A stretch of DNA of 64,000 nt. It comes from Winogradskyella undariae (GTDB lineage Bacteria > Bacteroidota > Bacteroidia > Flavobacteriales > Flavobacteriaceae). Numbering within the stretch: the first letter of the stretch is position 1; every line of letters starts with the position of its first letter. Shown one piece after another: positions 43,364-51,898 of the stretch. The stretch lies in the NCBI RefSeq assembly GCF_013285155.1, contig NZ_JABTEL010000004.1, positions 365,099-429,098 of the forward strand, in the 5' to 3' direction. The notes below the pieces were generated by a model. It did no database searches. It worked only from the letters and a program-made list of their open reading frames with translations, and was not told the DNA's origin. Made by a program: the position numbers and the translations under genes.

Positions 43364-44101
43364 TTATTTCTCGATTGCATTAATAATAGTTTGTTCTACT
43401 TGCTGAATTAATTCAGTCTTATCTGTAAAGTTAGTAATTTCTACGGGCTTATGTACCGTAAATTTCATATGATTTCCTATTCCCATAGGGAAATTACCAT
43501 AGCGCAGCATCTTCCAAGAGTTGTTTACAGTGACCGGAACTATAAGTGCTGACGGTATTTTTTTAATCAACATTTCTAATCCTTTAGTCTTAAAAGGTTT
43601 TGGTTTTCCGTCTTTACTTCGTGTTCCTTCAGGAAAAATAACAGCTGCTCTTTTTGTTTTTTCAATATAAGATCCAAAAGTCATCATAGCAGACAATGAT
43701 TGTCTTGGATTCTTTCGGTCTATTAAAACAGAGCCACCATGTCTAAGATTATGAGACACACTTGGGATCCCTTTTCCTAATTCAATTTTAGATACAAATT
43801 TTACATGATGTTTACGCATATACCACATAATTGGTGATATATCGAACATACTTTGGTGGTTAGAAACGATAATTAAAGGGCGGTCTGTGCTTAAGTTGTA
43901 AGGGTTGTTAAATGAAATTCTTGTACCTAAAAGATTAAGGCAGCGCATAATGAAAAACTGTAAAGTATCTACTGTGTTTTTTAATGCTTTATAGCCAAAT
44001 ACCTTAAAGCTAATCCATTGAATAGGGTGAAACACTACCAAGGTGAAGCCAAAGCACAAATAGAATATAACCGAAAGTGGATAGGCTAATAGTTTTCTCA
44101 T
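43364..44101 (-). CDS. plsC: 1-acyl-sn-glycerol-3-phosphate acyltransferase
   Basis: 245 residues, with an N-terminal membrane segment and the PlsC family motifs: VSNHQSMFD (H-x4-D), GSVLIDRKNPRQS, and IFPEGTRSKDGKP. It transfers an acyl chain to lysophosphatidate at the inner membrane. The 23-bp gap to the desaturase gene supports a shared lipid operon. Confidence 0.93.
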   Translation of the reverse strand: MRKLLAYPLSVIFYLCFGFTLVVFHPIQWISFKVFGYKALKNTVDTLQFFIMRCLNLLGTRISFNNPYNLSTDRPLIIVSNHQSMFDISPIMWYMRKHHVKFVSKIELGKGIPSVSHNLRHGGSVLIDRKNPRQSLSAMMTFGSYIEKTKRAAVIFPEGTRSKDGKPKPFKTKGLEMLIKKIPSALIVPVTVNNSWKMLRYGNFPMGIGNHMKFTVHKPVEITNFTDKTELIQQVEQTIINAIEK

Positions 44102-44134
44102 TCAGCAAAAATATAAAATGTTATGCATAAAAAA

Positions 44135-44185
44135 ACTGTCATTTTAAATTTTCATGTTGTAATCAACAATATTTAAAATGACAGT
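44135..44185 (-). terminator. Terminator of the bacilliredoxin gene
   Basis: Stem ACTGTCATTTTAAAT / ATTTAAAATGACAGT (15 bp) with a 21-nt loop, followed by a T-run on the minus strand, 35 bp after the stop codon at 44221. Confidence 0.9.
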
Positions 44186-44220
44186 ATTTAATAAGTATTG
44201 AAACTTAGGTTTCGTTTACT

Positions 44221-44631
44221 CTAGCAATACTCGTTATAAGCATCTTTAAGGTTTTCTGCAATTAACTCAGCAGGACGACCTTCAATGTGGTGACGTTCTA
44301 ACATGTGTACTAATTCACCATCTTTAAATAAAGCCATACATGGAGAACTTGGAGGAAAAGGAACCATATGTGCTCTTGCCGCATCAACTGCTTCTTTATC
44401 TACACCTGCAAAAACAGTAACAATATGATCTGGTTTTTTTGCGTTTTCTAAGCTCATTCTAGATCCAGGTCTAGCATTTGCTGCTGCACATCCACAAACA
44501 GAGTTTACAACGACTAAAGTTGTTCCTTCTTTTGCAATAGCACTCTCTACAGCTTCTGTTGTATGTAATTCTTCAAAACCAACTTTGGTTAAATCCTCAC
44601 GCATTGGTTTTACTAATTCTGCTGGGTACAT
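44221..44631 (-). CDS. BrxA/BrxB-family bacilliredoxin
   Basis: 136 residues. The active-site sequence is VNSVCGCAAANARPG, a CGC motif like that of YphP/YqiW. In Bacillus these remove bacillithiol from oxidised proteins. In Bacteroidota related thiol chemistry is inferred. The gene stands alone, with its own terminator. Confidence 0.93.
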   Translation of the reverse strand: MYPAELVKPMREDLTKVGFEELHTTEAVESAIAKEGTTLVVVNSVCGCAAANARPGSRMSLENAKKPDHIVTVFAGVDKEAVDAARAHMVPFPPSSPCMALFKDGELVHMLERHHIEGRPAELIAENLKDAYNEYC

Positions 44632-44752
44632 ATTTTTTTCTTTTTAATTAATCTTTTTTGAATTGCAAAGATAATGAAAAATAGTGGGCAGAATTCAATA
44701 GCTAGTTGTCAGTTTAAATGATGGTATTTTGGTTTTCAATAGTGGTGTAAAA

Positions 44753-45166
44753 CTATCGGCTAAATGTGAGTAGAAAACCATCTGCTGCAACACCTTCGTC
44801 TAATATAAGTTGCGTTGCTGTTAAGGTAGTAATTGCGTGATTAATACCATGATTATGTATAACTAAATATCCCACCTCTCCAGTGGTTGTAAGCACTTGA
44901 AAATCATAATCTCCAGAAGACAAACCATCATAAATAACAGCTTCGGTGTTATTATTGGTCACTGTTAATTGTAAATTATCAGTATCAAAATCCCATGTTA
45001 TAAGTCCTATTTCAAAATCGTTATCTACACCAGCGAAACCGCCAGAAACATTTATTAAAGACCAAGGACCATTAAGAGTCGCGTTTGTGTCTTGCTGTGC
45101 GTCGTCATCAGAATTGCAGCCAAAAGTAATTAGTGTTAGGATTAGAATGTATAATTTAGATTTCAT
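44753..45166 (-). CDS. Small lipoprotein of unknown function
   Basis: 137 residues with a lipoprotein signal (LILTLITFGC, Cys at about 17) and a short acidic stretch DDDAQQ after it. The remainder (TWDFDTDNLQLTVTNNNTEAV...) looks like a beta-sandwich of the lipocalin-like type common in flavobacterial lipoproteins. No known family was recognised. Confidence 0.7.
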   Translation of the reverse strand: MKSKLYILILTLITFGCNSDDDAQQDTNATLNGPWSLINVSGGFAGVDNDFEIGLITWDFDTDNLQLTVTNNNTEAVIYDGLSSGDYDFQVLTTTGEVGYLVIHNHGINHAITTLTATQLILDEGVAADGFLLTFSR

Positions 45167-45263
45167 AATATGAATTGTTGATTGTATTTAAAAGATACCA
45201 AATTATATAAAAGGTTGCGTACAAAAACGTAACAAAATGTAATTTCATACAACTAACAAATAG

Positions 45264-45271
45264 TATCTTTG
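45264..45271 (+). promoter_or_regulatory. -7 element of the TerB-DnaJ gene
   Basis: TATCTTTG, 20 bp before the ATG at 45292; fits TAnnTTTG. Confidence 0.6.
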
Positions 45272-45291
45272 AATTTCAAAAAAAAGAATAG

Positions 45292-46065
45292 ATGAGTTTT
45301 GCAAAATGGATTGGTGGTGCTTTAGGATGGTCTTTTGGTGGTCCTATTGGTGCTATTATAGGATTAGCTTTGGGTAGTTTTGTTGATAATATAGCAGATA
45401 AGGGGGCTACTTTACTTAATGATGGTGAAACAGGAAAGCAAGATCCATACAGAACAACACAAACGAGACAACAAACGCAAACCCAATCAGGGGATTTTGA
45501 GGTAAGTCTTTTAATTTTAGCTTCTGTTGTTATAAAGGCAGATGGTAAACAAGATCAGCGTGAGCTTGATTTTGTGCGTCAGCAATTTGTTAATATGTAT
45601 GGTAAGGATCGTGCTAATAAATCTTTTGAATTATTTAAACGTATAAGTAAGCAAGAAATTTCTACACGACAAGTTTGTTTGCAGATCAAACAAATGATGG
45701 ATCATGCATCGCGTTTGCAATTGCTTCATTTTTTATTCGGAATAGCAAAAGCAGATGGTATTGTTACTGAAGATGAGTTGAATCAGATTTATATGATTAC
45801 GGGTTATCTAGGAATAAGCAACAGAGATTACCAAAGTATTAAAGCGATGTTCTATAATAGTAGTGATAATGCTTATAAAATTCTTGAAATAGATAAGTCT
45901 GTAACTGATACAGAAGTTAAAAAAGCATATCGTTCTATGGCTAAAAAATACCATCCCGATCGTGTAGGTCACTTAGGTAAAGAGCATCAAGAAGGTGCTG
46001 AGGCTAAGTTTAGACAGGTACAAGAGGCTTATGAGCATATTCAGAAAGAACGTGGCTTTAAGTAG
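45292..46065 (+). CDS. DjlA-like co-chaperone: membrane segment, TerB domain and C-terminal J domain
   Basis: 257 residues. The first 40 are Gly-rich and hydrophobic ([31 protein letters not shown]), likely membrane-associated. A TerB domain follows (about 65-185; [25 protein letters not shown]). The C-terminal J domain (about 195-257) contains the HPD triad ([13 protein letters not shown]) that stimulates DnaK ATPase. The order TM-TerB-J is that of DjlA. Confidence 0.92.
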   Translation: MSFAKWIGGALGWSFGGPIGAIIGLALGSFVDNIADKGATLLNDGETGKQDPYRTTQTRQQTQTQSGDFEVSLLILASVVIKADGKQDQRELDFVRQQFVNMYGKDRANKSFELFKRISKQEISTRQVCLQIKQMMDHASRLQLLHFLFGIAKADGIVTEDELNQIYMITGYLGISNRDYQSIKAMFYNSSDNAYKILEIDKSVTDTEVKKAYRSMAKKYHPDRVGHLGKEHQEGAEAKFRQVQEAYEHIQKERGFK

Positions 46066-46096
46066 ATTTTTGATTATTAGATAAATTAAGTAGATT

Positions 46097-46246
46097 TTAC
46101 TCTTTTCTCTCTTTTTCTTTTTGGCGTTTTTCTATGTATTTAAAGTAGCGCATAGATTTGTATTTATTATAGATAAAAACACATAGGACAACAAATCCTA
46201 CTATAATTAATCCGTTTTTGCCAGTAATATAACTCAGTAGTTTCAT
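46097..46246 (-). CDS. Small single-pass membrane protein, 49 residues
   Basis: Read directly from the sequence: MKLLSYITGKNG, a hydrophobic helix (about 13-27), then a long basic tail (KYKSMRYFKYIEKRQKEKERKE). It sits between the TerB-DnaJ gene and the metal permease gene. It fits no family I recognise. Low-confidence call, because it rests only on the open frame and the helix. Confidence 0.5.
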   Translation of the reverse strand: MKLLSYITGKNGLIIVGFVVLCVFIYNKYKSMRYFKYIEKRQKEKERKE

Positions 46247-46332
46247 GATTATTTTTAAAATTTTTAGCTCAGTCGTTTTTTACGGCTAAATCTTTCGTTG
46301 TTATTTAGTAATAATTAGCAAAGATATTTGAT

Positions 46333-47493
46333 TTATCCTCTAAACAGGAAGAAGTCATCTTTCATATCTTCAATTTGCGAATCCTCATTAGTTATAATAT
46401 AATCGATGGCTTTTGAGGTAAATTCATTTCCTTTTTTAGTTAAGGAAACGATGTTTTTCTCAATAAGAATCATATTATTTTTCTGTGCTAAATCTAAGAC
46501 GCTTCTCGCTCGAACTTTTTGCCAATTAATATGTTCGTAAAGATGATTAACGTGGCGTTCTTCTAGCTCTTCATGATTCTTTAGGTGTAGTAGGAAAGTT
46601 AATAAAGATACTTCTGTGCGTTGTTGACGTTCTCTATACATTACGGCAATAATACCTTTTGAAGGTGCAAATAAATAAACCAGTAAGAATACAATACCAA
46701 GCATAGTTGTTATTGATCCGGCGATTGACGCATCTAGCCAATGTGCTACCCAATACCCAAATACAGCACTAAATACGCCAAAGCTAATGGCTAAAGCAAG
46801 CATTTTCTTTAAATCGGTGGTGAGTAAATAGGCCGAAGCTGCTGGTGCAATCATAAGTGCAACGACCAAAATAGCGCCAACGGCATCAAAGGCACCAACC
46901 GTAGTTACGGATGATACAGACATTAATCCGTAATGGATAATTGCTGGTGAAAACCCGAGAGAAGCAGATAGTCCTGTGTCAAATGTGCTTACTTTTAATT
47001 CTTTAAAAAATAAGATTAATAGTGATATTGTAACGAGTAAAATTGAACCAATTACCCAAAGTGATTTTGGTCCTACATCTGTACCGCCGATTAATAATCT
47101 ATCAAAAGGGGCAAAGGCTAATTCACCTAATAAAACGGCATCGACATCTAGGTGTACATCATTAGCGTTTTTTGCAATAAGAATGACGCCAATACTAAAT
47201 AATGCAGGAAACACTAAACCAATTGCTGTGTCTTCTTTTACTAAGCCTGTTTTCTGAATATATTCAACTAAGACAACGGTAATAATTCCGGTTAAAGCCG
47301 CTAAAAGAATAAGTACAGGTGAATTTAAATCTTGTGTAACAAAAAAGCCAATCACTATTCCTGGTAATATAGCGTGACTTATGGCATCGCTAATCATAGC
47401 CATTTTTCTCAGCACTAAAAATGTTCCTGGGATGGCACAAGCAATGGCAACTAAACTTGCTATAAGTTGTATTTCTATTTGAGCACTATTCAT
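46333..47493 (-). CDS. Metal ABC transporter permease with C-terminal winged helix
   Basis: About 386 residues if it starts at the ATG at 47493 (MNSAQIEIQLIASLVAIACAIPGTF), which overlaps the upstream permease's stop by 8 bp; the frame is open to 47535. There are about eight membrane helices of the ZnuB/TroC family (MISDAISHAILPGIV near the start, GAFDAVGAILVVALMIAPAASAYL). The last 85 residues are soluble and winged-helix-like (ARSVLDLAQKNNMILIEKNIVSLTKKGNEF). It pairs with the second permease to move Mn, Zn or Fe across the inner membrane. Confidence 0.9.
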   Translation of the reverse strand: MNSAQIEIQLIASLVAIACAIPGTFLVLRKMAMISDAISHAILPGIVIGFFVTQDLNSPVLILLAALTGIITVVLVEYIQKTGLVKEDTAIGLVFPALFSIGVILIAKNANDVHLDVDAVLLGELAFAPFDRLLIGGTDVGPKSLWVIGSILLVTISLLILFFKELKVSTFDTGLSASLGFSPAIIHYGLMSVSSVTTVGAFDAVGAILVVALMIAPAASAYLLTTDLKKMLALAISFGVFSAVFGYWVAHWLDASIAGSITTMLGIVFLLVYLFAPSKGIIAVMYRERQQRTEVSLLTFLLHLKNHEELEERHVNHLYEHINWQKVRARSVLDLAQKNNMILIEKNIVSLTKKGNEFTSKAIDYIITNEDSQIEDMKDDFFLFRG

Positions 47494-48613
47494 CTTCTGT
47501 CTCTTGTTTAGTGTACAAATTTGCGGCAGTTTCAAAGCCGATTTGTGTTAAGTTCCACATACTTCCGTTACGTTCTACATAGTTTTTATCTACTAATTTT
47601 TGAAGGGTGCTTTTGGTGTAACCTTGAAAATTATTTAAAAGTTTAATCTTGTGTGGATGCGAAATATTATCATGTGTTTCTGCAATATGATACATAAAGG
47701 CTAGCGTTTTATGTAATTCTAAATCGCGTCTGTTTTTTAAGACTCTAATTTGTTTGAATAGTAAGCCTCTGCTTGGTGAAAATATAAATGAAAATGCAAC
47801 AAACACACTTGCTACAAGCACAATGACAGGACCTGTAGATAAATTGTTCTGAGTAGAGCTAATTGCAGTTCCAAAAACTCCTGAAAATGCACCGAATATT
47901 GCTGCTAAAAATACCATTTTTGCTAAACTATTAGTCCATTGTCTAGCAGCTGCTGCGGGTGCTAAAAGCATAGCACTCATTAATACAACGCCGACAGTTT
48001 GTAGCCCTAATACAATCGCTAATACAATAAAAACAGTAATAAGAATATCTATGAATTTGGTGTTAAAACCAAGTGTTTTTGTATAGTCAGCATCAAAGAG
48101 TAAAAGTTTAAATTCTTTCCAAAAAGTTAACATTACTATTAAACAAAGTCCGGTAACGATAGCCATCATCCAAACGTCACTTTCTACTAAAGTTGCTGCT
48201 TGCCCAAAAAGATATTTGTCTAAACCTGCTTGGTTGGCATTGGGTTGTTTTTGAATAAAGGTGAGTAATAACATTCCGAAACCAAAAAATACAGATAAAA
48301 TAAGTCCTAATGCGGTGTCAGATTTTAAATGGGTTTTAGTGACGATGCTTTTTATCCAAAAGGTTCCAATAAGTCCACTAACGAGCGCACCTATTAAAAG
48401 TGTGTTAGTGTCTTTTGCTCCTGTAATTAAAAAAGCAATTGCAATACCTGGTAAGGCAGCATGCGAAATAGCATCTCCTAATAAACTTTGTTTTCTTAGT
48501 ACAGCAAAACTCCCTAGCATTCCGGTAATAGCACCTAAAATTGCCGTTCCTAATGTTATGGTTCTAAGCGTGTAATCTGTAAAGACTAATTCTATGTATT
48601 TTGATATGTCCAT
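47486..48613 (-). CDS. Metal ABC transporter permease with C-terminal winged helix
   Basis: 375 residues. Membrane core with GDAISHAALPGIAIAFLITG and the LQTVGVVLMSAMLLAPAAAARQ element of the Znu/Tro permeases. The C-terminal 100 residues form a winged-helix-like domain (LLNNFQGYTKSTLQKLVDKNYVERNGSMWNLTQIG). Both permeases carry this extra domain. Upstream, a 405-bp repeat-bearing gap separates it from the ATPase gene. Confidence 0.9.
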   Translation of the reverse strand: MDISKYIELVFTDYTLRTITLGTAILGAITGMLGSFAVLRKQSLLGDAISHAALPGIAIAFLITGAKDTNTLLIGALVSGLIGTFWIKSIVTKTHLKSDTALGLILSVFFGFGMLLLTFIQKQPNANQAGLDKYLFGQAATLVESDVWMMAIVTGLCLIVMLTFWKEFKLLLFDADYTKTLGFNTKFIDILITVFIVLAIVLGLQTVGVVLMSAMLLAPAAAARQWTNSLAKMVFLAAIFGAFSGVFGTAISSTQNNLSTGPVIVLVASVFVAFSFIFSPSRGLLFKQIRVLKNRRDLELHKTLAFMYHIAETHDNISHPHKIKLLNNFQGYTKSTLQKLVDKNYVERNGSMWNLTQIGFETAANLYTKQETEDE

Positions 48614-48664
48614 AATTCCTGCGAAATCAGTAATCTCCCGTTTCGCACTAGTTTACTTTGTTTT

Positions 48665-48700
48665 GTCATTGCGAGACTTTTTTAAGTCGTGGCAATCAGT
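48665..48700. repeat. TCATTGCGAG-type dispersed repeat
   Basis: TCATTGCGAG with a GACTT/AAGTC hairpin and GTGGCAATC at the end. The wording TCATTGCGAG...GGCAATC recurs as a dispersed repeat in many bacteria of this phylum; recognition is from memory. Confidence 0.45.
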
Positions 48701-48980
48701 TTCTTTTTTAATTACGTTCATTTTGTCTTGATACAAACTGCGAAGCACATCATGAGCTCCATAAAATTTATATCTGCGAATAAACGAACAAATCACAATC
48801 AAAATTAGGAAATTGCTAAAGCAACATTCACTTCCGAGATTTCGTACTTAAAGCTTCGCTTTGCATCTTCCTCTCGTCGTTCATTATTTCTAAATTTTGA
48901 TTTTTTCCGACTATGTCGAAATTTGGGACTTGTATTTTTACTTTTTTATAGAAGTCCTTTTTTATTGTCTGTATGAGTGA

Positions 48981-49014
48981 GCACTACAAACTGCCCACTG
49001 AATACTGCCAACTA
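48981..49014. repeat. Short degenerate tandem repeat (ACTGCC units)
   Basis: Repeated ACTGCC / ACTGAATACTGCC units just after the ATPase stop codon. It fits a known kind of Bacteroidota intergenic filler rather than a gene. Confidence 0.45.
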
Positions 49015-49018
49015 TTTT

Positions 49019-49753
49019 CTATTCCTGAATACTCACTTGGTAATTAATACCATAAGTTTTCGTCAGGTTATCATCATTAAAAATATCTTTTACAGGACCT
49101 GTGGCAATTTTCTTCACATTTAAAAAAGTTACCCAATCAAAATATTCGGGTACCGTTTGCAAATCATGATGCACTACAATAACTGTTTTTCCTGCTTTTC
49201 TCAATTCTTTTAAAATATTGATAATCGCTATTTCGGTAGTTGCATCTACACCTTGAAAAGGTTCATCCATAAAATAAATAGAAGCATTTTGTACCAAAGC
49301 ACGTGCTAAGAAAATACGTTGTTGTTGACCTCCAGAAAGTTGACTAATTTGTCGGCTTTTAAAAGCTAGCATGCCCACTTTTTCTAAAGCTTCTAAAGCT
49401 GATTTTTTTTCTTTCTGACCAGGGCGTTTTATCCATCCTAAACTTCCATAAGTTCCCATCATAACAACATCTAAGGCGGTAGTTGGAAAATCCCAATCTA
49501 CACTTCCTTTTTGTGGTACATAGGCTACTAATTTACGTTGTTTTTCGTACGATTTGCCATAAATAGTTACACTACCAGCAATGGGTTTTAGGATCCCTAA
49601 TATCGATTTTATAAGTGTTGATTTACCTGCGCCATTAGGTCCTACAATGGCCATAAGTACACCTTCAGGAATTTCTAAATCAATATCCCAAAGTACAGGT
49701 TTGTAGTTGTAGGCTACGGTTAAATCGTCAACTTTTACGGCTATTTTATCCAT
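49019..49753 (-). CDS. Metal ABC transporter ATP-binding protein
   Basis: 244 residues. Walker [10 protein letters not shown] at about 37-45, signature LSGGQQQR at about 140, Walker [10 protein letters not shown] at about 160. The Q-loop region [13 protein letters not shown] is characteristic of the ZnuC/MntB/TroB group. It overlaps the end of the binding-protein gene at 49753 by one base, so the two are translationally coupled. Confidence 0.95.
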   Translation of the reverse strand: MDKIAVKVDDLTVAYNYKPVLWDIDLEIPEGVLMAIVGPNGAGKSTLIKSILGILKPIAGSVTIYGKSYEKQRKLVAYVPQKGSVDWDFPTTALDVVMMGTYGSLGWIKRPGQKEKKSALEALEKVGMLAFKSRQISQLSGGQQQRIFLARALVQNASIYFMDEPFQGVDATTEIAIINILKELRKAGKTVIVVHHDLQTVPEYFDWVTFLNVKKIATGPVKDIFNDDNLTKTYGINYQVSIQE

Positions 49754-50667
49754 TATTTAAGTGCATTAACAATTGTATTCACATTATATTCAAACATTCC
49801 AATGTAAGTTCCTTCCACTGTCCCTGTGGTTCCGAGGGCATCGGAATATAACGTTCCACCTATTTTTACATCATGTCCTTTTGAATTAACGGATGCTTGT
49901 AAAGCTTCAATAGTTCGTTTTGGTACTGAGCTTTCTATGAATATAGCTTTAATTTGTTTGTCTATAATAAAGGTAGCTAATTTTTGAACATCTTGTACAC
50001 CAGCTTCTGTTGCGGTAGATATGCCTTGCAAACCAACAACTTCAAAACCGTAAGCTTTTCCAAAATAATTAAAGGCATCATGTGCAGTAACTAAAACTCT
50101 TTTTTCTTTTGGAAGTGTTTCTATCGTTTGTTTTATTGTATTTTGAAGTGCTTCAAGCTTTATGATATAAGCATTTTTGTTTGCTTCATATTTAGCAGCA
50201 TTTGTTGGGTCTTTTTCAGCTAAAACCGCAGCTGTTTTTTCTGCAAATTGTTCAAAATAATTAATATCGAACCAAACATGTGGGTCGTAATTTGAAGCAA
50301 AATATTCAGACCCAATAAGTGTTTTCTTATCTAATGCATCTGCAAGTGCTATGGTCGTTTTATTTGAACTTTCCATTTTTTCAAGTACTTCAACCAATTT
50401 ACCTTCTAAATGTAAGCCGCTATAAAAAATAATATCAGCATTAACTAATTTAGAAACATCGCCTTCGCTGGCTTTGTAAAGGTGAGGGTCTACACCAGAG
50501 CCCATTAATCCTTGTGCATTTACCATATCTCCACCAATATTTTGAACTAAATCGGTAAGCATAGTGGTTGTGGTAACTATATTTAGTTTTCCATTATCTT
50601 TAGCATTATTGTCTTTACAAGCTGTAAAAATGAGAATGATAGCTAAAAGGGAAATTATTTTTTTCAT
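49753..50667 (-). CDS. Metal ABC transporter substrate-binding lipoprotein (ZnuA/TroA family)
   Basis: 304 residues with a lipobox (LIFTAC, Cys at about 17). Metal-ligand histidines are seen in [21 protein letters not shown] and [14 protein letters not shown], and an Asp in YSDALG. No His-rich loop is present. This, with the DtxR-type regulator nearby, fits manganese or iron as well as zinc. It is the first gene of the ABC operon. Confidence 0.94.
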   Translation of the reverse strand: MKKIISLLAIILIFTACKDNNAKDNGKLNIVTTTTMLTDLVQNIGGDMVNAQGLMGSGVDPHLYKASEGDVSKLVNADIIFYSGLHLEGKLVEVLEKMESSNKTTIALADALDKKTLIGSEYFASNYDPHVWFDINYFEQFAEKTAAVLAEKDPTNAAKYEANKNAYIIKLEALQNTIKQTIETLPKEKRVLVTAHDAFNYFGKAYGFEVVGLQGISTATEAGVQDVQKLATFIIDKQIKAIFIESSVPKRTIEALQASVNSKGHDVKIGGTLYSDALGTTGTVEGTYIGMFEYNVNTIVNALK

Positions 50668-50751
50668 AGGTCTAAATATTTATTACGAATATACTAAATA
50701 TTGAAATATCTATCGTTAGTTTTAAATTCAATTTTATAAGGAATAGAATTA

Positions 50752-51195
50752 TTAAGATCTGATTTCAGATTTAAGTGTTTTATATAGTTGTGTTTGCTTT
50801 TTATTATGACCACCCTCTTGTTCTGTAAAATTTAAATAGGCTAGAGCTGCACGACTTAATTCGGATTGTAATATTGTTTTATCTGTGTGCTCTGAGTTTT
50901 TAAAATGTAAGATAAAATAGATCTTTCGTTTTAGCATATTTTCTACCTCTGATAAATTGCCTAACTCTTCGTATGTGTTTATAAGGTTGTTACACGAAAC
51001 AAGATATATTTGAGCAAACGGTATGCCTAGTTCTTTACAGCTTGAAGGATGATTGTTTAGAACTTCAGATCTGTAAATTGCATTTTTATAATCTATTAAC
51101 GCTTTTTCGAATTGTTTTTCTTCGAATAATTGATTAGAAATCTTTGTTCTTGTTTTCCAATAATTTTCAATATGGTTTAGACAAATATCGCTCAT
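50752..51195 (-). CDS. Uncharacterised helical protein (TPR-like)
   Basis: 147 residues, all alpha by appearance, with TPR-like spacing (EKALIDYKNAIYRSEVL, NLINTYEELGNLSEVENMLKRK). It has no signal peptide and no membrane helix. I do not recognise a family. It is flanked by the metal operon and the thioredoxin gene. Confidence 0.6.
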   Translation of the reverse strand: MSDICLNHIENYWKTRTKISNQLFEEKQFEKALIDYKNAIYRSEVLNNHPSSCKELGIPFAQIYLVSCNNLINTYEELGNLSEVENMLKRKIYFILHFKNSEHTDKTILQSELSRAALAYLNFTEQEGGHNKKQTQLYKTLKSEIRS

Positions 51196-51304
51196 GAGTT
51201 TTTATTGTTATAATTCATAGTTAATGAGGTCTTAAAAATTTTCAATAAATTTTAGTAGTAAGTAGAATTATAGAGTTTTAATGGTGTTTGTTTAAATGTT
51301 AGAC

Positions 51305-51341
51305 GGCTGTACCGCTTTTTAACATGAAATCGCGGTACTGC
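51305..51341. other. Inverted repeat between the TPR-like and thioredoxin genes
   Basis: GTACCGC and GCGGTAC arms (51309-51337) inside a longer imperfect palindrome with GGC...GCC flanks. No T-run follows. It could be an RNA hairpin or the ends of a vanished element. Confidence 0.4.
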
Positions 51342-51415
51342 CTAACTCTCAGAATATGAAAAAAATAGTAACTTTTATTAAGGATACTATGCCTTTAATG
51401 GTTTTAAGTAAAAAA

Positions 51416-51886
51416 CTATTTAAGCATTTTTAATAATTGCTTAGAGGTGTAGTAATTGAATACCTTCTGTTTAATTACAAAATCTCTATTAAAAATTAAT
51501 GTTGCTGGAAGTGTGAATTCTACACCTTCTCTAGAGGCTAAGAGTAGTGGAAGCTCGTGTATGCCATTACGTTTGGTTATGGCTTGTTTATTGGTGAATG
51601 TTACGCCATCAAATACAATAGTGTCTAAAGATTCAGCATTCATCTTTACGGCATAATAATCGCTATTCATTTTTTTAATAACCGCTTGTTTGGTAAAGAC
51701 TTCTCTATCTAACTTTTTGCAATAGACACACCATTCTGCATTAAAATAAACAAATACAGGTTTTGGTTCTTTTTCTACTGCTTTTTCTAGTTCTGTCCAT
51801 GTTTTCCAATGGATCTCTACATCACTTTGAGATAAGAGAATTTGTGGTATTAGAAATAAGGTTAGCGTATAAAAAATGTATTTCAT
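51416..51886 (-). CDS. Exported thioredoxin-fold protein
   Basis: 156 residues with a signal peptide (LFLIPQILLSQ) and a Trx-fold active site AEWCVYCKKLDREVF (CxxC at about 52-55). It resembles the DUF255/thioredoxin_7 group. It is 12 bp downstream of the TonB-receptor gene, so the two are co-transcribed. It may reduce a thiol or metal site of the receptor's substrate. Confidence 0.88.
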   Translation of the reverse strand: MKYIFYTLTLFLIPQILLSQSDVEIHWKTWTELEKAVEKEPKPVFVYFNAEWCVYCKKLDREVFTKQAVIKKMNSDYYAVKMNAESLDTIVFDGVTFTNKQAITKRNGIHELPLLLASREGVEFTLPATLIFNRDFVIKQKVFNYYTSKQLLKMLK

Positions 51887-51898
51887 AATGATAAGGTT

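Larger units (their letters stand above)
48614..49018. other. Non-coding gap inside the metal ABC cluster
   Basis: 405 bp separating the ATPase gene from its permease genes. It contains a segment starting TCATTGCGAG (48665-48700) and a ACTGCCCACTGAATACTGCCAACT-like stretch near 48981-49014, both of repeat-like type seen in Bacteroidota intergenic DNA. I see no convincing frame. It looks like an insertion of repeat-type filler. Confidence 0.6.
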
